Source: Vulcanimicrobiota bacterium
Lineage (GTDB): Bacteria > Vulcanimicrobiota > Vulcanimicrobiia > Vulcanimicrobiales > Vulcanimicrobiaceae
Direction: 5' to 3'
DNA: 17,824 bases
Assembly: GCA_019233415.1 (NCBI GenBank)
Contig: JAFAMK010000042.1
Location: 1 to 17,824, forward strand
A program made the translations under genes and the position numbers. This document shows, piece after piece, positions 1-7,654 of this stretch (within the stretch, counting starts at the first letter, position 1; every line of letters starts with the position of its first letter). The notes under the pieces were generated by a model. It was not told where the DNA came from. It did no database searches and worked only from the letters and a program-made list of their open reading frames with translations.

Positions 1-303
1 CGGCCAGTCGAACAGTTGCGCGGCGAGCCACGTGCCGAGCGCGTCGAGCAGAATGCACACGTCCTCACCGGCCTCGTCGAGCAGCGCGGCGACGGGGCGC
101 GCGCCGGGCACCGCCGTCTCGACGACCGTCCACGTTGTGGGGCGGTCGCGCCGGTGGCGTTCGATGCGGTCTTGCATCTCGGGATCGTCGGGATCGAGCG
201 CGGCGGTCACAAGGCAGACGACGCGCTTGCGGCTCGCGCGCGCGAGCGCCTGCGCGCGCGCGCTCTTGCCGCCGCGAACCGGGCCGAGAACGAGGGTCGT
301 CAT
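1..303 (-). CDS. cobU: Adenosylcobinamide kinase / guanylyltransferase CobU, 5' part
   Basis: The first 101 codons are in the window; the gene continues past the left edge. CobU/CobP phosphorylates adenosylcobinamide and then transfers GMP from GTP to give adenosylcobinamide-GDP in the cytoplasm. Visible motifs are an N-terminal beta strand plus P-loop (LVLGPVRGGKS, residues 4-14), the family motif RIERHRRDRP followed by TW and VVE (the His is the guanylation site in studied CobU), and LLDALGTWL, matching the usual LVDCLTLWL segment. The ATG at 303 has a GAAGGA Shine-Dalgarno seven bases upstream. It is divergent from the riboswitch-controlled receptor gene and probably starts a second leftward cobalamin transcription unit. 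The P-loop reads GPVRGGKS where GGARSGKS is more usual. Identification is firm, although the C-terminal half cannot be checked. Confidence 0.88.
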   Translation of the reverse strand, partial: MTTLVLGPVRGGKSARAQALARASRKRVVCLVTAALDPDDPEMQDRIERHRRDRPTTWTVVETAVPGARPVAALLDEAGEDVCILLDALGTWLAAQLFDWP

Positions 304-327
304 CGCACCGTCCTTCGTCGTCGTGCG

Positions 328-500
328 CCGAGAGGTCTTTGCGCCGAGCATCCGAATCAGAAGCAAGTTCGCGTGCGCGGGAAGCCGGTGGGAATCCGGC
401 ACGGTCGCGCCACTGTAAGCGGGGAGCCTGCACGGGCCACGGTCGCAAGACTGGAAGGGACGTGCGCCGAGGCAACGATCCGCGAAGCCAGGATACCGCA
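328..500 (+). ncRNA. Cobalamin (adenosylcobalamin) riboswitch upstream of the receptor gene
   Basis: The conserved core is directly readable: GGGAAGCCGGTGGGAATCCGG at 379-399 (the GGGAA..CCGGTG..AATCCGG block), the B12-box-like GCGCCACTGTAAGCGGGGAG at 407-426, CTGGAAGGG near 451-459, and the 3' block GCGAAGCCAGGATACCG at 482-498. In the family, cobalamin binding to such an RNA shuts down expression of the downstream gene. It lies 44 bases before the start of a TonB-dependent receptor, which fits repression of import when B12 is plentiful. The outer P1 boundaries are approximate because the pairing strand near 328-345 is not unambiguous. Confidence 0.93.
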
Positions 501-519
501 GCGCGAGCGATTGCTCACC

Positions 520-539
520 CCACCTCGCGAAAAGGTCGG
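520..539 (+). promoter_or_regulatory. Possible Shine-Dalgarno-sequestering hairpin (riboswitch expression platform)
   Basis: CCACCT at 520-525 can pair, with one bulge, with AGGTCGG at 533-539 across a seven-base loop. The right arm holds the only plausible ribosome binding site for the TTG start at 544. This geometry suggests that the upstream riboswitch acts on translation. The pairing is read by eye and not folded computationally. Confidence 0.4.
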
Positions 540-543
540 AGTC

Positions 544-2427
544 TTGAACATCCTCGCACGCGCGGGCTTCACCGCGCTTCTCGTCGCCGCATCGGCCGCC
601 ACCGCGGCCGCGCAGTCCGCGGCACCATCGCCATCGCCCTCGCCCTCCGCGACGCCGCTCGCCGAGATCGGGCGCGTCGTCACGACGAGCGACCGCGTCG
701 CCGAACCGATCGGCCGCACCTCGCGTCCGACGTTTGTCGTCGACCGCACGCGCATCGACAACTACGGCGCGCGCACGGTCGGCGACGCGCTCGTCGACGT
801 CCCCGGCACGAACCTCTTCTCCTACGGCACGTTCGGCGCGCAGATGAACTACGGGCTGCGTGGCACGACGAACTCGTCCGACACGCTGGTGCTGATCGAT
901 GGCGTTCCGCTGACGAGCGCGTCGGCCGGCGCGGTCGATCTCGGCACCCTGCCGACGCTCGGCATCACGCGGATCGAAGTCGTCGAAAGCGGCGGTTCGA
1001 CGCTCTACGGCACGAACGCGACGGGCGGCGTCATCAACCTCATCACCGGCGCGCCGGCGCAGCCGTATGCGCGCGTGTCGGCCGGCTCGTTCGGCGACCG
1101 CGACGTCGCGGTCGGCACCGGCCTCGGAGGCTTCACCGCGTCCATCGAGCGCCACGTCGCGAACGGTGAGTTCGCGTATCCCGCGTTCCGCTACTCGCAG
1201 ACGGAAGCGTACGCGGCCGGTACGCGCGACAACGCCGATGCCGAGCAGACCGCGGTGCGGCTCGGCTACGACGGCTCGCTGACGAGCGCGTGGCACGTCC
1301 ACGCCGATGCCGGCGCCGACGCGTATCACCTCGGCGTTCCCGGCAGCCTCGTCTTCGGGCTCTCGACGCTTGCGCGGCAGAACCAAAACCGCGGCAACGC
1401 CGACCTGACGGTTGAACACCGCGGCAGCCGCGACACGCTCGGGATCACGCTCTCCGGTGCGATGCAGAACCTCGCCTTCAACGACCCGAACCAAGGCGGC
1501 GAGAGCGACACCGACGACCGCCGCGTCGGCGTTTCCGTCAAAGACGTGCGCGCGTGGCACGGCGGTGATCTCGTCGCGGGCCTCGACCTCTCGCGCGAGA
1601 GCGCGCTGCTGACGTTCACCGACGGCACGCCGCCGCTCGTCGCCGCGCAGGCGCAGAGTGCCGCGTACGCGCAGCTCGGCGCGGACCTTGCGCCGACGAC
1701 GCGGTTGACGTTCGGCGTGCGCGGCGAGCACGACGCACCGCTCGGCTCGGTCGTCGTGCCGTCGGTCGGCGCGATCACGTCGTTCGGCGCGGCGCGCTTG
1801 AGCGCGAACTACGGCACGACGTTCCGCGTCCCGACGCTCGACGACCTGTACTTTCCGGGCTTCTCGAACCCGTCGCTGAAGCCGGAGCGCGTGCGCAACG
1901 AAGACGCGACGCTGGCGTTTCCGTCGGTCGCCGGCGGACTCTCGCTCGGGTGGTTCGCGCGGCACGGCACGAACCTGATCGCGTTCGACGCGAACTTCGT
2001 CCCGCAGAACGTCGGACACAGCGCGGTCGAAGGGCTGCAGATCACCGCCGCGACGCGTCCGTTCAACCACGTGCGCGTCGGCGCGAGCCTGACCGACCTC
2101 TACCGCGCGGTGAACCTCGACACCGGCGCACGCCTCGACTTCACCCCGAACACGCGCGCGACCGTGGCGCTCGACCGTGCGTTCGACGGCGGCCGCATCG
2201 CGTTCGGTGCCCGCGCGCTCGTCGTCGGGCGCTCGTACCCCGCGACCGCCGGCCAGTCGGCGTTCCCCGACGCCTACAGCACGACGGACGCGTACCTGCG
2301 CTACCGCCTCGCACCCGCGACGATCGTCACCGCGCGCGTGCGGAACCTCGGCGACGACCGCTACGTGCCGATCCACGGCTACCCGGCACCCGGCCGCAGC
2401 TACGTCGTCGAACTGTCGACGCGCTGA
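544..2427 (+). CDS. btuB: TonB-dependent outer-membrane cobalamin receptor (BtuB-like)
   Basis: A 627-residue outer-membrane receptor that would import corrinoids using TonB energy. The open frame runs upstream through the riboswitch, so I take the TTG at 544, preceded by AAAGGTCGGAG. This gives a clean signal peptide (NILARAGFTALLVAASAATAAA, cut near residue 23). Next comes a Pro/Ser-rich linker (PSPSPSPSATP) and a TonB-box-like EIGRVVTT. The plug domain (about residues 55-165) shows IDNYGARTVGDALVDVPG, YGLRGTTNSSDTLVLIDGVP and IEVVESGGSTLYGTNATGG. The rest is beta-barrel with the late motifs FRVPTLDDLYFPGFSNPSLKPE and VRNLGDDRYVPIHGYPAPGR. It ends in STR rather than the usual aromatic residue. 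The cobalamin riboswitch directly upstream and the B12 genes opposite support B12 or cobinamide as substrate; the sequence alone shows only a TonB receptor. Confidence 0.9.
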   Translation: MNILARAGFTALLVAASAATAAAQSAAPSPSPSPSATPLAEIGRVVTTSDRVAEPIGRTSRPTFVVDRTRIDNYGARTVGDALVDVPGTNLFSYGTFGAQMNYGLRGTTNSSDTLVLIDGVPLTSASAGAVDLGTLPTLGITRIEVVESGGSTLYGTNATGGVINLITGAPAQPYARVSAGSFGDRDVAVGTGLGGFTASIERHVANGEFAYPAFRYSQTEAYAAGTRDNADAEQTAVRLGYDGSLTSAWHVHADAGADAYHLGVPGSLVFGLSTLARQNQNRGNADLTVEHRGSRDTLGITLSGAMQNLAFNDPNQGGESDTDDRRVGVSVKDVRAWHGGDLVAGLDLSRESALLTFTDGTPPLVAAQAQSAAYAQLGADLAPTTRLTFGVRGEHDAPLGSVVVPSVGAITSFGAARLSANYGTTFRVPTLDDLYFPGFSNPSLKPERVRNEDATLAFPSVAGGLSLGWFARHGTNLIAFDANFVPQNVGHSAVEGLQITAATRPFNHVRVGASLTDLYRAVNLDTGARLDFTPNTRATVALDRAFDGGRIAFGARALVVGRSYPATAGQSAFPDAYSTTDAYLRYRLAPATIVTARVRNLGDDRYVPIHGYPAPGRSYVVELSTR

Positions 2428-2469
2428 GCCGCAAGGCGAACCGCCGCCGCGACGGAAGGTAGGACGCCG

Positions 2470-3105
2470 ATGGACGTCCACTTCGTCGCGACGGCGTTCG
2501 CCACCGCGTTCACGATCATCGACCCGATCGGGATGGTTCCCGTCGTCCTGACGACGACGGCGCACGCATCGGCCGAGCGGCGCCGCCGGATCGTCGATCA
2601 GGCCGTCGCGGTCGCGGCCGGGATCATCCTGTTCATGGCGGTCGCCGGCCAGATGCTGCTCGCGTACTTGGGCGTCACGCTGCCCGCGTTCATGATTGCC
2701 GGCGGCATCCTGTTGTTCCTGATCGCGATCGACATGCTGTTCGCGCGGCCGACGCGCGCGCGGTTCACCGACGAGGAAGAGCGCGAGGCGAGCGCGACGG
2801 AGAACCCGGCGGTGTTCCCGCTCGCGGTCCCGATGCTCGCCGGTCCCGGCACGATCGCGACCGTCCTGCTGCTGATGAACACCTCGCACGGCGACCGCTT
2901 CGACTTGCTGGTCGTCGCGTGCGCGTACGCCGCCGCGCTCGCCGTCGCATGGCTTTGCATGCGTGCCGGCGCGGTGCTCCCGCGATTGATCGGCAACACC
3001 GGAATTCACGTCGTGACGCGCCTGCTCGGCATCATCCTCGCGGCGCTCGCCGTCCAATTCGTCCTCAACGGCCTCGCGCAGAGCCCGCTGATCCACCACG
3101 GCTGA
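2470..3105 (+). CDS. MarC-family integral membrane protein
   Basis: A 211-residue, six-helix inner-membrane protein of the MarC (NAAT) family. Despite the name, members have no firmly established substrate, and the original link to multiple antibiotic resistance was not upheld. Family hallmarks are the early segment FTIIDPIGMVPVV, the helix AFMIAGGILLFLIAIDMLF, the loop segment NPAVFPLAVPMLAGPGTIAT, and the C-terminal helix RLLGIILAALAVQFVLNGL. A charged cytoplasmic loop (TDEEEREA) follows the third helix. The ATG has GGAAGGTAGG upstream and lies 42 bases after the receptor gene, so co-transcription under the riboswitch is possible but unproven. Its 3' end overlaps the convergent cobD gene by 41 bases. 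Confidence 0.88.
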   Translation: MDVHFVATAFATAFTIIDPIGMVPVVLTTTAHASAERRRRIVDQAVAVAAGIILFMAVAGQMLLAYLGVTLPAFMIAGGILLFLIAIDMLFARPTRARFTDEEEREASATENPAVFPLAVPMLAGPGTIATVLLLMNTSHGDRFDLLVVACAYAAALAVAWLCMRAGAVLPRLIGNTGIHVVTRLLGIILAALAVQFVLNGLAQSPLIHHG

Positions 3106-4237
3106 GTGCCAGCGCCTCGACGAGGCAATCGTTGTCGGCACGCGACCGCACCGCAACGCGCACCACCGGCATCCCGTGCAGCGCCGGATCGTCGGGGAAT
3201 GTTCGGATGACGATTCCGGCACGGCGGATGAGCTTCGTGCGCAAGTCCTCCGGCTCGATGCCGAGTGCGGCGACGTCCACGAAGAGAAAGTTCGCGGCGG
3301 CTGGGAAGACGCGGCAGCCGAGGTCGGTGAGCCCTCGCGCCAGATGCTCGCGTTCGCGCAGATTTTCCAAACGCGTGCGGATCGCGTAGGCGTCGTCCAG
3401 CAGCGCGGCGAGTGCTGCGTGCTGGTCGAGTGTACCGACCGGCCATGACGGGAAGGCCGCGCGCACACGTGCCGCTAGCGCCTGCGGCGCGAACGCATAG
3501 CCGACCCGCATCCCCGGGATTGCGTAGAACTTCGTCAGCGACCGCAGCACGATGATGGGTTCGTCATCGTCGATCGCGTCGGCGATCGAAACCGCGGGGA
3601 CGTAGTCGACGAACGCCTCGTCGACGATCGTCGCGCAGCCCTGCGCGGCGAGCCCTCGCGCGAGCGCCAGCACGTTCGCGCGCGCGAGCACGCCGCCGGA
3701 GGGATTGTGCGGATTGGAAAAGATGCACAGGTCGGCTTGTTCGGCTCGGGCCACCGCTACGAGCCGCTCGGGGGCGATGCGGAAGTCCTCGTCGGCGCGC
3801 AGCGGGAATGGAATCGTGTCGGCGCCGTTCGCCGCGAGCGCACGTGCGTATTCGCTGAACGCCGGAACCGGGAGGATGCACCGCCGCGGCGCGAGCGCGC
3901 GGATCGCTGCGTCGAGCAGTGCGGCACCCCCGTTGCCGACGATCGTACGTTCCGGCGCGATCCCTTCGCCTTGGGCGAGCGCAGCGGCCAACTCGGTCGC
4001 ATCCGGGTTGGGGTAAGCGGTGAGAATCTGTGGATGCTCCGCCGCACCGCGCAGGACGGCCATCACGCCTGGCGGCGGTCCGGCCGGATTGATGTTTGCG
4101 CTGAAGTCGATCAGCATCCGCGGATCGATGTCAAACGCGCGCGCGACCGCGCCAAGGTTTCCACCATGCGTCGCCACGACCGGCTGATCTCGATCGCCGA
4201 GTCGTGCGTTCACCGCATCTCCGAGTCGGCCGTTCAT
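3065..4237 (-). CDS. cobD: L-threonine-O-3-phosphate decarboxylase CobD
   Basis: A 390-residue PLP-dependent class I/II aminotransferase-fold enzyme. In the cobalamin pathway CobD makes (R)-1-amino-2-propanol phosphate, the arm that CbiB attaches. The N-terminal HGGNLGAVARAFDI and IDFSANINPAGPP are typical of CobD and separate it from HisC, its closest relative. Further motifs are GNGGAALLDAAIRAL, SNPHNPSGG, IVDEAFVDY and SLTKFYAIPGMRVGYAF, in which Lys236 is the expected PLP lysine, and a late RTF...VRVAVRSRADND. The ATG overlaps the cbiB stop as ATGA, which fixes the start. The protein is slightly longer than usual because of a Gly/Ser/Arg-rich tail, and its last codons overlap the end of the convergent marC-like gene. 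HisC activity is the main alternative, but context argues against it. Confidence 0.9.
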   Translation of the reverse strand: MNGRLGDAVNARLGDRDQPVVATHGGNLGAVARAFDIDPRMLIDFSANINPAGPPPGVMAVLRGAAEHPQILTAYPNPDATELAAALAQGEGIAPERTIVGNGGAALLDAAIRALAPRRCILPVPAFSEYARALAANGADTIPFPLRADEDFRIAPERLVAVARAEQADLCIFSNPHNPSGGVLARANVLALARGLAAQGCATIVDEAFVDYVPAVSIADAIDDDEPIIVLRSLTKFYAIPGMRVGYAFAPQALAARVRAAFPSWPVGTLDQHAALAALLDDAYAIRTRLENLREREHLARGLTDLGCRVFPAAANFLFVDVAALGIEPEDLRTKLIRRAGIVIRTFPDDPALHGMPVVRVAVRSRADNDCLVEALALSRGGSAGSARGR

Positions 4238-5196
4238 CGGTTGCCCTCGCGCCCGTTGGTTCCGCGTGCACGCGATGGCGCGGACGCGATAACGGCCGCG
4301 GCGACGATCGCAGCCGCCAGTGCGACGATGCGGCGACCGCGCGCCACGTCAGCCACCGACGGCGGCGGAAAGTCCTCGCCGAGCAGCGCGCGCCGCGCCG
4401 GAACGCCGTCGTACGTGACGTCGCCGCCGAGACGAACGCCGAGCGCGCCGGCCAGCGCCGCTTCGGGCCAGCCTCCGTTCGGACTCGCGTGTCGCGGCGC
4501 CTCGCGCCACGCGGTAGCAATCGCGCGGCGTGCTGTGCTCCAGGTGCCGCCGAGCGCCACTGCGGAGACGGCGATTGCCGTCGCGGCGATGCGTGCAGGG
4601 AACAGGTTCATGGCGTCGTCGGCGCGCGCCGCGACGCGGCCGAACCACGTGTACGGAGGCTCGCGGTGACCGATCATCGAGTCCAGCGTGCTGATCGCTT
4701 TGAACGCGAGCGCACCGCCGAGCCCGCCAACGCGCAACCAGAGCAGCGGCGCGACGACGCCGTCGCAGAAGCTTTCCGCCAGCGTCTCCAGCGCGGCCGT
4801 TGCCGTCTCCGCGGTGTCGAGTGTATCGACGTCGCGGCCGACGATTCCGCGCAGCGATGTGCGCGCGGCGAGAATGTCGCCGCGTTCAAGCGTGCGCTGT
4901 ACTGCCGCAACGGCGTCGTCGAGACTGCGCCAGGCCAGCGACGATGCCGCCAGAACAACGGCGACCGGGGCGGCGCTGCGTTCGACAATTCGACCCGCGA
5001 TGAACGCGCTGCCGGCGAGTGCCGTGGTCAGGATCGCGCCCTCGACGAGTTGACGGCGCGGCGGCGACTGCTCGTCACGGGCGCGCCCCGCGGCTGCGAT
5101 CGCCGCTCCGAAGAAGCGCGCGGGATGCGGCCAGCCTTGCGGGTCGCCGACGAGAACGTCCAAGAGGACGGCGAGCGCGAGCTGTCCACGTGTCAC
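4234..5196 (-). CDS. cbiB: Adenosylcobinamide-phosphate synthase CbiB
   Basis: A 320-residue membrane-associated enzyme joining adenosylcobyric acid to aminopropanol phosphate, the product of the next gene. Recognisable motifs are DVLVGDPQGWPHPARFFG near the N-terminus, LRGIVGRDVDTLD, AESFCDGVVAPLLW, KAISTLDSMIGHR followed by YTWFGRVAARADDAMNLFPAR, and HASPNGGWPEAALAGALGVR. Hydrophobic stretches match the family's several membrane helices, including one near the C-terminus (IVALAAAIVAAAVIAS). An open frame continues upstream to 5391, but the GTG at 5196 overlaps the cobQ stop as GTGA and places the first motif about 13 residues in, so it is chosen. The gene also overlaps cobD by four bases. 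Size and motifs are normal. In Pseudomonas nomenclature this enzyme is called CobD, so names need care. Confidence 0.93.
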   Translation of the reverse strand: MTRGQLALAVLLDVLVGDPQGWPHPARFFGAAIAAAGRARDEQSPPRRQLVEGAILTTALAGSAFIAGRIVERSAAPVAVVLAASSLAWRSLDDAVAAVQRTLERGDILAARTSLRGIVGRDVDTLDTAETATAALETLAESFCDGVVAPLLWLRVGGLGGALAFKAISTLDSMIGHREPPYTWFGRVAARADDAMNLFPARIAATAIAVSAVALGGTWSTARRAIATAWREAPRHASPNGGWPEAALAGALGVRLGGDVTYDGVPARRALLGEDFPPPSVADVARGRRIVALAAAIVAAAVIASAPSRARGTNGREGNR

Positions 5197-6869
5197 GTGC
5201 GTAATGGAGCCGGCTTCGCGGACGCGCCGAGCCCCGCGAGTCGTGTGAGGAGATCGACGTCGAGAGATTGCGCGTAGACCGAAGCGAGACGGTCGTAGCG
5301 GCCCTCGCGTTCGGCCCGCCATGCGCTGCGCTCGACCGCTGGTGCGAGCCCTGCTGCCGCGCGCATCGCGTCGACCGCCGCGTGCCGACACGCATCATCG
5401 TCGAAGAGCCCGTGCACGTAGGTTCCGACGACGTTCCCGCCTGCGGAGATCGCACCGTCCGGCCAGGTCTCGGTCGTGCCGCGCCGCCCTTCGACAAGCT
5501 CAGGATGACGGGTGATGAGCTCAGAGCGACGGGCATCTGTGGCGAAGAGCCTCCTCCCCCCCGTCATCCTGAGCTTGTCGAAGGGCGGCGCGGCGCACAG
5601 CAGGGCGAATGGTGTGGAGGCGGCCTCCTCACGTTGCGAGATGCCGACGTGGATTTCGTAGCCGTCGAACGTCGTGTGGGTGAGCGGCTGGCCGAACAGG
5701 TGCGGCGCGCTGACTTCACCGTGGACACGGCGCGTTGTTTTTCTCGAAGCGAGCGTCGTTGTCAGCGGCAGGAGGCCGAGGCCTTCGATCGTGCCGCCGC
5801 TTTCGATGCCGTGCGGGTCGTCGATGCGGTGGCCCAGCATTTGCATGCCGCCGCAGATGCCGATCGTTGGGCGTCCGGCTGCGGCGTGTGCGAGGATTGC
5901 GCGGTCGATGTTGTGTTCGCGTATCCAGCGCAGGTCGGCTGCCGTCTCTTTGCTGCCGGGGATTACGACGACGTCGGCAGCGAAGAGACCGTCGGGCGTC
6001 GCGATGCGGCGGACGATGACGGACGGTTCGGCGGCGAGCGCGTCGGCGTCGGTTTCGTTCGCGAAGAACGGCGCATCGATCACCGCGACGCGCAGGCGGC
6101 GGGCGGGGCCGTGTTCGTCGGGCCACGCACGCAAGGTGGGCGGCAGCGCGTAGCCGTCTTCTTCGTCGATGCCGAGGTCGGGAATCCAGGGGACGACGCC
6201 GGCGCAGGGGATGCCGAGGCGGCGTTCCATTTCGACGATCCCTGGGGTGAGGAGATCGCGGTCGCCGCGGAATTTGGTGATCGCGAAGGCGGCGATGCGT
6301 TCGCGCTCGTGCGGTTCGAGGAGGGCGAGCGTGCCGGCGAGTGCGGCGAACGCGCCGCCGCGGTCGATGTCGGCGACCAGCAGGCACGGTGCGTCGGCGG
6401 CTTGCGCCATGCGCAGGTTGACGACGTCGCGGTCTTTGAGGTTGATCTCGGCCGGCGAGCCTGCGCCTTCGAGGATGACGAGGTCGCAGCGCGCGGCGAG
6501 GCGTTCGTACGCGGCGACGATGCGCGGGAAGAGTTCGGCCGTGCGGCGGCGGTGGTAGTCCCACGCGTCAACGTCGTCCCAGATCACGCCTTCGAGGATC
6601 ACTTGCGAGCGACGGTCGCTCGACGGCTTCAGCAACACGGGGTTCATCTCGACTTCAGCCGGACGGCGCGCGGCCTCCGCCTGCACCGCCTGCGCGCGGC
6701 CGATCTCGCGACCGTCCGGCGTGACCGCGGCGTTGAGCGACATGTTCTGCGCTTTGAACGGCACGACGTTGACGCCGCGGTCGGCGAAGATGCGGCACAG
6801 CGCCGCGACGGTGATCGACTTCCCCGCATTCGAGGCCGTCCCGAGCACCATGAGTGCCCGCGCTCTCAT
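5193..6869 (-). CDS. cobQ: Cobyric acid synthase CobQ/CbiP with an in-frame repeat insertion
   Basis: A 558-residue glutamine-dependent, ATP-consuming amidotransferase that converts adenosylcobyrinic acid a,c-diamide to cobyric acid. The N-terminal synthetase domain has the P-loop-like GTASNAGKS (residues 10-18), VVPFKAQNMSLNA, QAVQAEAARRPAEVEMNPVLLKP and ILEGAGSPAEINL. The C-terminal glutaminase domain has ICGGMQMLG with nucleophile Cys339, and TYVHGLFDD with His486. Between GYEIHVG and WPDGAISAGGNVVGTYVHG lie about 39 extra residues (426-464) containing PPFDKLRMT and HPELVEG, encoded by an inverted-repeat element. The reading frame and both active-site residues are preserved. The ATG at 6869 overlaps the upstream ATPase stop as ATGA. 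It is probably active, but the insert near the glutaminase site makes this worth testing. Confidence 0.94.
   Translation of the reverse strand: MRARALMVLGTASNAGKSITVAALCRIFADRGVNVVPFKAQNMSLNAAVTPDGREIGRAQAVQAEAARRPAEVEMNPVLLKPSSDRRSQVILEGVIWDDVDAWDYHRRRTAELFPRIVAAYERLAARCDLVILEGAGSPAEINLKDRDVVNLRMAQAADAPCLLVADIDRGGAFAALAGTLALLEPHERERIAAFAITKFRGDRDLLTPGIVEMERRLGIPCAGVVPWIPDLGIDEEDGYALPPTLRAWPDEHGPARRLRVAVIDAPFFANETDADALAAEPSVIVRRIATPDGLFAADVVVIPGSKETAADLRWIREHNIDRAILAHAAAGRPTIGICGGMQMLGHRIDDPHGIESGGTIEGLGLLPLTTTLASRKTTRRVHGEVSAPHLFGQPLTHTTFDGYEIHVGISQREEAASTPFALLCAAPPFDKLRMTGGRRLFATDARRSELITRHPELVEGRRGTTETWPDGAISAGGNVVGTYVHGLFDDDACRHAAVDAMRAAAGLAPAVERSAWRAEREGRYDRLASVYAQSLDVDLLTRLAGLGASAKPAPLRT
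5478..5594. repeat. 117-bp palindromic element (35-bp perfect inverted arms) inside cobQ
   Basis: The left arm at 5478-5512 is the exact reverse complement of the right arm at 5560-5594, with a 47-bp spacer. The core of each arm is CCCTTCGACAAGCTCAGGATGAC or its complement. The total of 117 bp equals 39 codons, so insertion left the cobQ frame open and no stop falls in that frame. Beyond the arms the flanks (GTGC on both sides) extend the pairing imperfectly. No transposase or other coding capacity is present, so it resembles a REP/MITE-type or Rickettsia-palindromic-element-type sequence. The same core recurs at 15618-15664 and 17233-17253. Confidence 0.9.
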
Positions 6870-7654
6870 CGCCGTTCTCCGCGGGTGCGGCGGCTGGGGA
6901 CGGCGACGAGCGCGCCGTCGTTGGTGTGGTGCACGGCGATTTCTGCGCCGTACGCGCGGGTGAGGAGGTCGCTGCGGAAGACGTCGCTGACGGGGCCGTC
7001 GGCAAGAACGGTGCCGTCGCCGACGAGGACGAGGCGGTCCGCGGACGAGCCCGCGAGGTTGAGGTCGTGCAAGACGACGGCAATCGCGGCGCCGTCTTCC
7101 GCGAGCGCGTGCAGCGTGTCGAGTGCCGCGTACGCGCCGGCGAGGTCGAGATGGCTCGTCGGCTCGTCGAGGAGGAGCGTCGGCGCGCCCTGCGCGAGCG
7201 CGGCGGCGAGCCAGACGCGCTGGCGCTCGCCGCTCGAAAGCGTCGCGATGCGGCGCTCTGCGAACGGTTCCAGGTACAGACGTGCGAGCGCGGCATCGAC
7301 GAGCGGCGTGTCTTCCGGCTGCGCACCCCACTGCCACCACGGGCGGTGCGGGAACCGGCCGAGTTCGACCGCTTCGCGCACGAGGACGTCGTCGTCGGCA
7401 TGTTCTTCGGCGGGAACGAACGCGACGCGGCGCGCGCGCTCGTCGCCGTCGAGCGCGTGCGACGGCGTTCCGTCGATCGCGACGCTGCCGGCCTGCGGCG
7501 TGAGCGTGCCGCCGAGCGCGCGCAGCAGCGTCGACTTGCCCGAACCGTTCGGGCCGACGATCGCGACCAATTCGTGCGCGTGCAGTGCGAACGTCACGTC
7601 GCGCAGCACCACGCGTTCACGGTAGCCGAGAACGAGCCCGCGCGCGTCGATCAC
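6866..7654 (-). CDS. btuD: ABC transporter ATP-binding protein, BtuD/FhuC-type
   Basis: A 262-residue cytoplasmic ATPase powering corrinoid (or siderophore-like) import with the permease encoded just upstream. Walker A GPNGSGKST is at 34-42, signature LSSGERQ at 139-145, Walker B LLLDEP at 160-165 followed by TSHLD, and the H-loop VVLHDLN has His196. The C-terminal segment, with GTVLADGPVSDVF and LTRAYGAEI, is typical of the iron-siderophore/B12 subfamily. The GTG at 7654 overlaps the permease stop as GTGA, and the stop overlaps cobQ as ATGA. B12 as substrate is inferred from the riboswitch at the head of the operon and the downstream cobalamin genes; the protein alone would fit iron-chelate import equally well. 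Confidence 0.92.
   Translation of the reverse strand: MIDARGLVLGYRERVVLRDVTFALHAHELVAIVGPNGSGKSTLLRALGGTLTPQAGSVAIDGTPSHALDGDERARRVAFVPAEEHADDDVLVREAVELGRFPHRPWWQWGAQPEDTPLVDAALARLYLEPFAERRIATLSSGERQRVWLAAALAQGAPTLLLDEPTSHLDLAGAYAALDTLHALAEDGAAIAVVLHDLNLAGSSADRLVLVGDGTVLADGPVSDVFRSDLLTRAYGAEIAVHHTNDGALVAVPSRRTRGERR

Noticed and set aside
16..543. Long in-frame extension upstream of the TonB receptor
   Set aside because: It runs through the cobalamin riboswitch and the opposite-strand cobU start. The translated residues are Arg-rich and unlike any receptor, while a signal peptide begins right after the TTG at 544.
5478..5594. cobQ as a pseudogene disrupted by an insertion
   Set aside because: The insertion is a multiple of three, has no stop in frame, and both domains with their catalytic Cys and His remain intact.
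5268..7625. Long plus-strand open frame opposite cobQ and btuD
   Set aside because: GC-rich DNA leaves the antisense frame open. The product is low-complexity, and the opposite strand carries clear CobQ and ABC ATPase motifs.
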